A DNA stretch of 64,000 nucleotides from Rhodanobacter sp. 67-28 (GTDB lineage: Bacteria > Pseudomonadota > Gammaproteobacteria > Xanthomonadales > Rhodanobacteraceae). Position 1 is the stretch's first letter; each line of letters begins with the position of its first letter. Of the stretch, positions 53,555 to 64,000 are shown piece after piece. The position numbers and the translations under genes are program-made. The notes below the pieces were generated by a model. The model made no database searches. It saw only the letters and a program-made list of their open reading frames with translations, and had not been told where the DNA came from. The DNA lies in assembly GCA_001898415.1 (NCBI GenBank), contig MKTU01000026.1, positions 175,574 through 239,573 of the forward strand, written 5' to 3'.

Positions 53555-55009
53555 TTACTGCGGCTGTTGGTCGGCGGTCCAGCTGTAGCGCACGGCATAG
53601 CTCAGCGTGGCCTTGCCGTTGGCGGGCACTTCTACCCGGAACTCGAGCGTGTCGGCGCCCTGCTGCGTGGGCTTGCTGCTGGAGGAGACCAGCTTCCACT
53701 CGCGCCAGCGCGAGGGATGCTCGCGCACCGTCACGGTACGCGCGCTGTCGCCGGCATTGCTGAGCTCGATGCGGAAGGCCTCGTCGAGGGTGCGGCCGTC
53801 CTTGTCGACGTGGAAGCTGGTGCGCGTGCGTTCGGCACGCAGGTCGAACGGCGTGCCCAGGGTGATCGTGGCGTCGCTGCCCTTGGGCGTGTCGTTGATG
53901 CGGCCTTCACCCATGAACTGCGGCACGCCGTGGCGGTCGTGTTGGAGCACGCGCAGGTAACCGGCAGGCAGGCTGTCGAAGGCCTTCAGTTGCAGCGTGC
54001 TGACGATGGCGCCGACGCCTTGCTGGAAGTCGCGCTGGATGACAGGCTGCTGCGGCTCGAAGGCATTGCCGTTCTCCAGCAAGGTGGTGCGCTCGCAATC
54101 CATCGTGCGCGTGGCATACAGCGGCACCTGGCTGACGCTGCCGTCGGGCAGGCTCACCTTGTCGGGCAGGGTGAAGCTGCGGTAATCGCCCAGGCTGTCC
54201 TGCTGCGGCATCGCCTCGGCCTTGGCGCTGTAGCCGCGCGCCATCGCCATCATCGGGCGCGGGCCGGAATCCCTGGCCATGTTCGGCTCGCCGGCGATCA
54301 GGGTGAGCTGGGCGTCTTGCCAGTCGCGCCCGCTGCGGTTGGCGATGCTGGCGCGCGATTCGAACTGCATGCGACAGGCATTGCCCGGCTGCAGCGTCGC
54401 CACATACGCAGCGCGCCAACCCAGGCCGGCGGTGGGATAGCTGAGCACGGCGCGCGCCCGGCCGGCGCGCGCGACGTCCACGCGCAGGCTGAGGCTGGAG
54501 CCAAGCGGGAAGCTGCCGCCGTTGCTGCGCACCGCCGCGTAATCGCGCACCAGCGTGGTGCCGCTGACGCCGCTGACGCCGCGGACCAGCAGGCCGTTGC
54601 CGGCACGCAGCAACGTGCCGTTGGCCAGCGATTCGCCGTTGCTGCCCAGCACGTTGACCTCCTGTCCGACCAGACCGGACAACGCGCCGTCGTTGCCTTG
54701 CGCCAGCAACAGCCGCTGCGAGATCACCGTGGCATCGTTGTCGGGAAAGGCCAGCGCCAGCGCCTCGGCGTCCAGCGCATTCGGCAAGTTGCCGATGGTC
54801 ACGTCGTGGGTGCCCGCGGCCAGGGTCAGCGCGCGCTGTTCGCGCACTACCGCGTAGCCCGCGTCGACGTCGCCGCCCTGGCTGGCATACAGGGAGGGGT
54901 TGTCGCTGCGGTACAAGCTCAGTGCCGTGCTGTCGGCCGTCTGCGCGTTGGCAGTGCCGGCCAGGGCGGTGAAACAGGCGAAGGCGAGGAGGTGGCGGGC
55001 TGTCGTCAT
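53555..55009 (-). CDS. Secreted DUF4139 protein
   Basis: This 484-residue protein has a signal peptide (MTTARHLLAFACFTALAGTANAQ), an N-terminal beta-rich region (REQRALTLAAGTHDVTIGNLP) and a DUF4139 C-terminal domain, including LGWRAAYVATLQP and VTVREHPSRWREWKLVSSS. The function of DUF4139 is not known. It is predicted periplasmic. GGAAT stands before ATG 55009; ATG 55021 is an in-frame alternative. Confidence 0.85.
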   Translation of the reverse strand: MTTARHLLAFACFTALAGTANAQTADSTALSLYRSDNPSLYASQGGDVDAGYAVVREQRALTLAAGTHDVTIGNLPNALDAEALALAFPDNDATVISQRLLLAQGNDGALSGLVGQEVNVLGSNGESLANGTLLRAGNGLLVRGVSGVSGTTLVRDYAAVRSNGGSFPLGSSLSLRVDVARAGRARAVLSYPTAGLGWRAAYVATLQPGNACRMQFESRASIANRSGRDWQDAQLTLIAGEPNMARDSGPRPMMAMARGYSAKAEAMPQQDSLGDYRSFTLPDKVSLPDGSVSQVPLYATRTMDCERTTLLENGNAFEPQQPVIQRDFQQGVGAIVSTLQLKAFDSLPAGYLRVLQHDRHGVPQFMGEGRINDTPKGSDATITLGTPFDLRAERTRTSFHVDKDGRTLDEAFRIELSNAGDSARTVTVREHPSRWREWKLVSSSSKPTQQGADTLEFRVEVPANGKATLSYAVRYSWTADQQPQ

Positions 55010-55157
55010 GGTGCATTCCATGGTGGGGACCGAACGGTCATCATAACGATCACGCGTGCAGCGCGCGTCGGCGGGGTGCGCGTGCGATCAGAACCGTTCA
55101 AGAACCGGCGGTCCGGATTCCCTATCGTGTCGGGAGCTTTCCCGCGAGTGACCGAGC

Positions 55158-55718
55158 ATGCCCGCCTCCCCGACCGTCACCATCGCGCCCGCCCGCCTGC
55201 CGGAGGACATCGGGAGCGTGCGCCAACTGTTCACGGAATATGTCGACAGCCTCGGCGTCGATCTTTCCTTTCAGAATGTGGCCACGGAACTGGCGCAACT
55301 GCCCGGCAAGTACGCGCCACCAGGGGGCGTGATCCTGCTCGCGCGCGACAGTGCGGGAGCCACGCCAGGTTGCGTGGCCTTGCGGCCATGGCCGCAGCCT
55401 GGCGTGTGCGAGATCAAGCGCCTCTACGTGCGCCCGGCGGCGCGCGGGCAGGCGCTGGGGCGGCAACTGGCCGAAGCGGCGATCGCGTGGGCCGCGCGAG
55501 CCGGCTATGCGTGCATGCTGCTGGATACGCTGGCGTCGATGGCGGCGGCGCGGCAGCTTTATGTCGCGCTGGGTTTTCATCCGGTGGCGCCGTATTACGA
55601 CAACCCGCTGCCCGGAACCTTGTACATGGCCCTGGACATCGATCCGCAAGTGGCCCAGGCCGCCCGGAATGCGGCGGGAGTCATGCCGAATGTCCGCGCG
55701 AATTCGCGGTTGAGATGA
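55158..55718 (+). CDS. GNAT family N-acetyltransferase
   Basis: This 186-residue protein has the GNAT acetyl-CoA site IKRLYVRPAARGQALGRQLAEAA at about residues 92-114, followed by LLDTLASMAAARQLYVALGF and YYDNPLPGTLYMALDI. The core ends near residue 160. The last 26 residues are an extension that overlaps an antisense gene. The substrate is unknown. Confidence 0.85.
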   Translation: MPASPTVTIAPARLPEDIGSVRQLFTEYVDSLGVDLSFQNVATELAQLPGKYAPPGGVILLARDSAGATPGCVALRPWPQPGVCEIKRLYVRPAARGQALGRQLAEAAIAWAARAGYACMLLDTLASMAAARQLYVALGFHPVAPYYDNPLPGTLYMALDIDPQVAQAARNAAGVMPNVRANSRLR

Positions 55719-56266
55719 GCCTGGTCGCAGAAGCCTGCGTCGAGCGCCGCGTCGATGATCGGCACCTGGTTGCGCAAGAGGGCCTTGGCCTTGTGCAAGG
55801 CCAGCAGGACGTGGAAGTTGTGCAGGCTGGTGCCGGTCTGGCGGCGGAACGTGCGCGACAGGTGGCCGGCGGAAATCGCGCACGTGCGCGCGATCATCTC
55901 CACGTCGGTGTGCAGCGAAGGTCGTTCGGCCAGCAAGGCCGCGACCCGCGCGACGAGCGCTTCGCGGCCCTCGTCGCTGTTCGCGGCGGGCTGCTCGAAG
56001 CGCGAGACAAAGGACCAGCCACCGCCATCCACCGGTTCGAAGCGGTGGATCACACCCGCCGGCACCACGACGGTATCGCCGGCGGCCACGTCTCTGCAGG
56101 TATCGGGGAAGCGCAGTCGTGCCCGTCCCGCCAACATCCGCACGACTTCGTCGCCGGCATGAAAATGCAGCCGGAAGCGCCAGGCATGGCGCGCGCCGGC
56201 GATCGTTTCGATCCGATGGGCGCCGGTTGCGCTGACCGTGAAGAAGGTGCGGGCGGCGGCATGCAC
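55595..56266 (-). CDS. AraC-family transcriptional regulator with cupin N-terminal domain
   Basis: This 223-residue protein has a cupin-like sensor (FRLHFHAGDEVVRMLAG, VVPAGVIHRFEP) and a double helix-turn-helix AraC domain. The latter includes ISAGHLSRTFRRQTGTSLHNFH and CDQAHLNREFARTFGMTPAAFR. GTG 56266 is the start, 8 bases downstream of the thioesterase stop on the same strand. Its 3' end overlaps the convergent GNAT gene by 124 bases, so it may regulate that neighbour or itself. Confidence 0.88.
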   Translation of the reverse strand: MHAAARTFFTVSATGAHRIETIAGARHAWRFRLHFHAGDEVVRMLAGRARLRFPDTCRDVAAGDTVVVPAGVIHRFEPVDGGGWSFVSRFEQPAANSDEGREALVARVAALLAERPSLHTDVEMIARTCAISAGHLSRTFRRQTGTSLHNFHVLLALHKAKALLRNQVPIIDAALDAGFCDQAHLNREFARTFGMTPAAFRAAWATCGSMSRAMYKVPGSGLS

Positions 56267-56273
56267 GGGCCGT

Positions 56274-56716
56274 TTACTCCACCGCGCGGCGGATCGCCTC
56301 TGGCAGCGGCACCGGCTTGCCGGTGGCCGGGTCCATCCAGACCATCACCACGTTGCCGTCGCAGTACAGGGTGTCGGCTCGTTCGGCGTCGATCATCCGG
56401 TGCGCGATCGTCATCGAGCTGTTGCCCATGCGCTCGCAGAACAGCTGCACCTGCAACTGCGCGGGCCACGCGATCGGGCGGCGGTAGTTGACCTGGCTGG
56501 CGGCCATCACCGGCATGGCGTGCTCGTCGAACCACGGGCCCGGCACATGGCTGAGCCATTGCAGGCGCGCCTCTTCCAGGTAGGTGAGGTAGTTGGAATT
56601 GTTGACGTGATTGAACGCGTCGAGATCGCGCCAGCGCACGCCGATGGCGGCGACGAACAGCGGCTTGCCCGCGCCGGTGTCCGTGTCGGCTGGCGGCGGG
56701 TTGGGGGTGCGAGTAC

Positions 56717-56720
<4 letters not shown>
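56274..56720 (-). CDS. Acyl-CoA thioesterase, hotdog fold (4HBT family)
   Basis: This 148-residue hotdog-fold protein has the 4-hydroxybenzoyl-CoA thioesterase pattern [26 protein letters not shown] with the catalytic Asp, followed by [17 protein letters not shown]. It hydrolyses an acyl-CoA, probably medium or long chain. Its start overlaps the uvrA stop (ATGA), although a functional link to repair is not evident. Confidence 0.92.
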
Positions 56721-59650
<2,930 letters not shown>

Positions 59651-59677
59651 GGACGCCGTATATGGGGGGGACTCATT

Positions 59678-59696
59678 ACTATACCAAGTAGTTTGG
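59678..59696 (-). promoter_or_regulatory. Palindromic operator candidate at the uvrA promoter
   Basis: ACTA-7-TAGT (59678-59692) and CCAA-5-TTGG (59684-59696) interlock. On the minus strand the TATAGT at 59678-59683 could be the uvrA -10 element, 28 bases before the start codon. UvrA is commonly SOS-controlled, so a LexA site of non-enteric form is possible. The match to any known consensus is weak. Confidence 0.35.
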
Positions 59697-59783
59697 ATAG
59701 TTCACTCGACAGGAGCCGCGCCGTGCTTTCCCCCGACGCGGCGGCTGTGGCTAAATGGCGGTTCCACTCGACCGGGAACCGGC

Positions 59784-60296
59784 ATGCACCGATGGGCGGG
59801 AATGGCGGCTGCGGCCGTGTTGGCATGGGGCGCGAGCGGCGTGGCGATGGCGGCGCAACCCAGCGCCAGGCAGGTACGCCAGCTGTTCGAGGTGATGCAC
59901 CTGAGCCAGATGTTCAGTCAGATGAACACGCAGATGGCCGGCGTGATGGGCCAGGCCGTGCCCTGCGTGCCGGCGTCCTACTGGCAGGGCTTCATCGACG
60001 CGGCCGGCACCGAGCAGCTGCTGGACAGGATGGTTCCGGTCTACCAGCAGCACTTCACCGCCGCCGATGTGGCCGGCCTGCTGAAGTTCTACAAGTCCGC
60101 GCTGGGCCAGAAGGTGATCACCCAGATGCCGCAGACGATGGCCGAGGGCATGAAGGTCGGCCAGCAATGGGGGCACGAGCGCGGCGAACAGATGATCCGG
60201 GAGTTGCAGCAGAAGGGTACGCTGGACGCCACCGGCCGCTGCCCGGCCAGCCCCGCCGCCAGCGGCACCGCGCCGTCGCCGGCCGTGGCCCACTGA
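59784..60296 (+). CDS. Secreted DUF2059 protein
   Basis: This 170-residue protein has a signal peptide (ending GVAMAAQ) and the DUF2059 helical domain (FTAADVAGLLKFYKSALGQKVITQMP is the family core, given here as residues about 93-118). The function is unknown. GGGAACC stands before ATG 59784. It diverges from uvrA and precedes the rplU promoter. Confidence 0.85.
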   Translation: MHRWAGMAAAAVLAWGASGVAMAAQPSARQVRQLFEVMHLSQMFSQMNTQMAGVMGQAVPCVPASYWQGFIDAAGTEQLLDRMVPVYQQHFTAADVAGLLKFYKSALGQKVITQMPQTMAEGMKVGQQWGHERGEQMIRELQQKGTLDATGRCPASPAASGTAPSPAVAH

Positions 60297-60331
60297 GCGC
60301 CGGGCGGGCGTTTCGAGGGTCTGCTCACTAT

Positions 60332-60361
60332 TTGACCAGGCCGTGTTGCCATCGCTATAAT
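60332..60361 (+). promoter_or_regulatory. Sigma70 promoter of the rplU-rpmA operon
   Basis: TTGACC (60332-60337) and a perfect TATAAT (60356-60361) are spaced by 18 bases, one of the best consensus promoters in the window. Transcription would start near 60368, leaving a leader of about 60 bases that can form a hairpin (CGCCAGACC with GGCCTTGGCG). Confidence 0.85.
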
Positions 60362-60427
60362 CCGCGGTTCGCCAGACCCGCAGGGCCTTGGCGATACCCA
60401 AGAGAATAACGACAGAAGGGCATTCCC

Positions 60428-60742
60428 ATGAGTTATGCAGTCATCAAGACCGGTGGCAAGCAGTACCGTGTGCAGCAGGGTGACGTGCTGCGCGTGGAGC
60501 TGTTGACTGCCGATGAAGGCGCCAGCGTGAGCTTCGACCAGGTGTTGCTGGTCGGCACCGGCGAGTCGGTCACCATCGGTGCGCCGGTCGTCGAGGGCGC
60601 CACCGTCAGCGCCACCGTGCGCAAGCACGGCCGTGCCGACAAGATCCGCATCATCAAGTTCCGCCGCCGCAAGCACTACAAGCGTCAGCAGGGCCATCGG
60701 CAGCATTTCACCGAAATCGAGATCACGGGCATCAACGCCTGA
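60428..60742 (+). CDS. rplU: 50S ribosomal protein L21
   Basis: This 104-residue protein opens [19 protein letters not shown] and contains [21 protein letters not shown] split by family spacing, both diagnostic of L21. It binds domain VI-proximal 23S rRNA in the large subunit. First gene of the rplU-rpmA unit, with obgE behind it, the classic order. Confidence 0.98.
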   Translation: MSYAVIKTGGKQYRVQQGDVLRVELLTADEGASVSFDQVLLVGTGESVTIGAPVVEGATVSATVRKHGRADKIRIIKFRRRKHYKRQQGHRQHFTEIEITGINA

Positions 60743-60761
60743 GCAACTGGAGCATTGAGTC

Positions 60762-61019
60762 ATGGCACATAAAAAAGGCGTAGGTTCCAGCCGCAACGGT
60801 CGCGATTCGAACCCGAAATACCTCGGCGTCAAGGTCTACGGTGGCCAGGCCATCGAAGCCGGCAACATCATCGTGCGCCAGCGCGGCACCCAGTTCCATC
60901 CGGGCAATGGCGTCGGCCTGGGTCGCGACCATACGCTGTTCGCGCTGGTCGACGGCAAGGTCCAGTTCGCTGTCCGCGGCGACAAGAACCGCCGTTTCGT
61001 CGACGTCGTGCAGGCGTAA
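60762..61019 (+). CDS. rpmA: 50S ribosomal protein L27
   Basis: This 85-residue protein opens [24 protein letters not shown], read with the usual Ala2 N-terminus that reaches the peptidyl transferase centre, followed by [14 protein letters not shown]. It stabilises tRNA at the P site. A strong terminator follows. Confidence 0.98.
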   Translation: MAHKKGVGSSRNGRDSNPKYLGVKVYGGQAIEAGNIIVRQRGTQFHPGNGVGLGRDHTLFALVDGKVQFAVRGDKNRRFVDVVQA

Positions 61020-61044
61020 GCTCTTCGCGACGCGGCAACGAAGG

Positions 61045-61065
61045 CCCCGCTTCGGCGGGGTTTTT
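61045..61065 (+). terminator. Rho-independent terminator after rpmA
   Basis: CCCCGC and GCGGGG pair around a TTCG tetraloop, followed by TTTTTG and more T residues. It separates the abundant ribosomal-protein transcript from obgE. Confidence 0.93.
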
Positions 61066-61077
61066 GTTTTTGGAGCA

Positions 61078-62271
<1,194 letters not shown>

Positions 62272-62286
62272 GGGCGGTCCGCCTGG

Positions 62287-63894
62287 CTACATGCGGAACA
62301 CGCCATAGCGCTGCGGCTCGATCGGTGCATTCATCGAGGCGGAGATCGCCAGTCCCAGCACCCGCCGGGTATCGGCCGGGTCGATGATGCCGTCGTCCCA
62401 CAGCCGCGCGCTGGCGTAATACGGGTGGCCTTGGCGTTCGTACTGCTCGCGCAACGGTGCCTTGAACGCATCTTCCTCCTCGGCCGACCACTCGCCGCCC
62501 TTGGCCTCGATGCCGTCGCGCTTGACCGTGGCCAGCACGCTCGCGGCCTGCTCGCCGCCCATCACGCTGATCCGCGCGTTCGGCCACATCCACAGGAAGC
62601 GGGCGCCATAGGCCCGACCGCACATCGCATAGTTGCCGGCGCCGAAGCTGCCGCCGATCACCACGGTGAATTTCGGCACGTGCGAGCAGGCGACCGCGGT
62701 GACCATCTTGGCGCCGTCCTTGGCGATGCCGGCTTGCTCGTATTTCTTGCCGACCATGAAGCCGGTGATGTTCTGCAAAAACACCAGCGGCACGTTGCGC
62801 TGGTTGCACAGCTCGATGAAGTGCGCGCCCTTGAGCGCGCTTTCGGCGAACAGGATGCCGTTGTTGGCGACGATGCCCACCGGGTAGCCGTGGATGTGCG
62901 CGAAGCCGCACACCAGGGTCTTGCCGTAGCGCGCCTTGAACTCGTGGAACTCCGAGCCGTCGACGATGCGCGCGATCACTTCGCGGATGTCGAACGGGCG
63001 GCGGGTGTCCTGCGGGATCACGCCGTACAGTTCCTCGGCCGGATACTTCGGCTCGACCGGTGTGCGCAGCGCCAGCGGCATGTCCTTCTTCCGGTTGAGG
63101 TGGGCCACGATGTCGCGTGCGATCGACAGCGCGTGCGCGTCGTTCTCGGCAAAGTGGTCGGCCACGCCGGAAATGGACGTATGGACGTCCGCGCCACCCA
63201 GCGTCTCGGCGTCCACCACCTCGCCGGTGGCCGCCTTCACCAGCGGCGGGCCGCCGAGGAAGATGGTGCCCTGCTCGCGCACGATGATCGTCTCGTCGCT
63301 CATTGCCGGCACGTAGGCGCCGCCGGCGGTGCATGAGCCCATCACCACCGCGATCTGCGGGATGTTGAGCGACGACATCCGCGCCTGGTTGTAGAAGATC
63401 CGCCCGAAGTGCTCCTTGTCCGGGAACACCTCGTCCTGCAGCGGCAGGAACGCACCGCCGGAGTCGACCAGGTAGATGCAGGGCAGGCGGTTTTCCAGAG
63501 CCACTTCCTGCGCGCGCAGGTGCTTCTTCACCGTCATCGGGAAATAGGTGCCGCCCTTGACGGTGGCGTCATTGGCGACCACCACCACCTCGGCGCCGTG
63601 CACGCGGCCGATGCCGGTGACGATGCCTGCGCCGGGCGCGGCGTCGTCGTACATGCCGTGTGCGGCCAGCGGCGACAGTTCGAGGAAGGGCGAACCGGGA
63701 TCAAGCAGGGCGCGGATGCGCTCGCGTGGCAGCAGCTTGCCGCGGGCGACGTGCCTCTCGCGTGCCTTCGCGCCGCCGCCCTCGGCGTTGCGCGCCAGTT
63801 CGCGGTGCAGGTCGTCGACCATGGCGCGCAACTGGGTCGTGCTGCCCTGGAACTCGGGTGAGCGGGGGTCGATCTGGGTCGCGAAAACATTCAT
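62287..63894 (-). CDS. mccB: Acyl-CoA carboxylase carboxyltransferase subunit (methylcrotonyl-CoA type)
   Basis: This 535-residue carboxyltransferase has the N-terminal crotonase-like domain ([34 protein letters not shown]) and the C-terminal one ([37 protein letters not shown], in family order). The sequence runs close to the beta subunit of 3-methylcrotonyl-CoA carboxylase in leucine breakdown; geranyl-CoA carboxylase is the main alternative. The biotin-carboxylase partner would be expected beyond the window or nearby on the same strand and is not in view. It is convergent with obgE. The last 106 bases of the window hold no gene. Confidence 0.9.
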   Translation of the reverse strand: MNVFATQIDPRSPEFQGSTTQLRAMVDDLHRELARNAEGGGAKARERHVARGKLLPRERIRALLDPGSPFLELSPLAAHGMYDDAAPGAGIVTGIGRVHGAEVVVVANDATVKGGTYFPMTVKKHLRAQEVALENRLPCIYLVDSGGAFLPLQDEVFPDKEHFGRIFYNQARMSSLNIPQIAVVMGSCTAGGAYVPAMSDETIIVREQGTIFLGGPPLVKAATGEVVDAETLGGADVHTSISGVADHFAENDAHALSIARDIVAHLNRKKDMPLALRTPVEPKYPAEELYGVIPQDTRRPFDIREVIARIVDGSEFHEFKARYGKTLVCGFAHIHGYPVGIVANNGILFAESALKGAHFIELCNQRNVPLVFLQNITGFMVGKKYEQAGIAKDGAKMVTAVACSHVPKFTVVIGGSFGAGNYAMCGRAYGARFLWMWPNARISVMGGEQAASVLATVKRDGIEAKGGEWSAEEEDAFKAPLREQYERQGHPYYASARLWDDGIIDPADTRRVLGLAISASMNAPIEPQRYGVFRM

Positions 63895-64000
63895 GGAGGG
63901 ATTCACGGGAAGCGGGAAACGGCGGGTTGCCAAACTCTGGATCATAACCGGCGGCGGCGTGCCCCCCAAAACGGAAGGTGGCCGGCGCAGGGCAAGGCGG

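Overview
The window is very GC-rich chromosomal DNA from a gammaproteobacterium. The block pncC-recA-recX-alaS-csrA-tRNA-Ser, an NAD-type isocitrate dehydrogenase, the dapA-bamC / gcvR-bcp neighbourhood, a linked ppk1-ppx pair and the intergenic heptamer-repeat hairpins all fit Xanthomonadales, most likely Rhodanobacteraceae (Dyella/Rhodanobacter/Frateuria-like). That placement is inferred from gene order and protein character, not from a database search. Nearly all of the window is ordinary housekeeping chromosome; I see no prophage, insertion sequence, CRISPR array or rRNA operon.

Region 1 (1-12.8 kb) is a cell-surface or exopolysaccharide cluster. Almost every gene overlaps the next by an ATGA/GTGA junction. 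In order it encodes a phosphotransferase (cut by the window edge), a Wzx-type flippase, one polypeptide made of two fused GT4 glycosyltransferases, a Wzy/WaaL-type polymerase or ligase, a third glycosyltransferase, an AsnB-type amidotransferase, a kinase-fold protein with a degenerate catalytic loop, a SAM methyltransferase, a secreted TIM-barrel-like protein of unknown family and a fourth glycosyltransferase. This is the part most likely to hold something undescribed.

Region 2 (13-19.2 kb) is pncC, recA, recX, alaS and csrA (with a long, probably structured leader), then tRNA-Ser(GCU). The tRNA 3' end is one arm of a perfect 30-bp palindrome, followed by about 830 bases of repeat units. Region 3 (20-27 kb, minus strand) holds lpxH, a periplasmic cyclophilin, ppx, ppk1 and a BepA-like periplasmic protease. 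Region 4 (27-37.5 kb) has glutaredoxin plus an AhpD-like protein, isocitrate dehydrogenase, an ECF41 sigma factor with its AhpD-like partner and a matching promoter, LpxO, PhoH, Bcp, GcvR diverging from DapA-BamC, ferredoxin and tRNA-Glu(CUC).

Region 5 (37.6-48.3 kb) is pcnB-folK-panB-panC-panD (RNA polyadenylation, folate and pantothenate), queG, then nnrD-tsaE-amiC-mutL. Region 6 (48.4-56.7 kb) is mixed metabolism: DUF1684, two crotonase-family enzymes, an FKBP, DUF1289-Nudix-sulfurtransferase, a DUF4139 protein, and a GNAT and an AraC regulator that overlap tail to tail. Region 7 (56.7-64 kb) is thioesterase-uvrA, a DUF2059 protein, rplU-rpmA-obgE and the carboxyltransferase subunit of an acyl-CoA carboxylase.

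Beyond the glycan cluster, the unusual signals are non-coding: covarying hairpins in the tRNA-Ser repeats, an imperfect 157-bp palindrome upstream of grxC, heptamer repeats that supply the stop codons of two convergent genes, a likely leaderless nnrD transcript and several operator-like inverted repeats.
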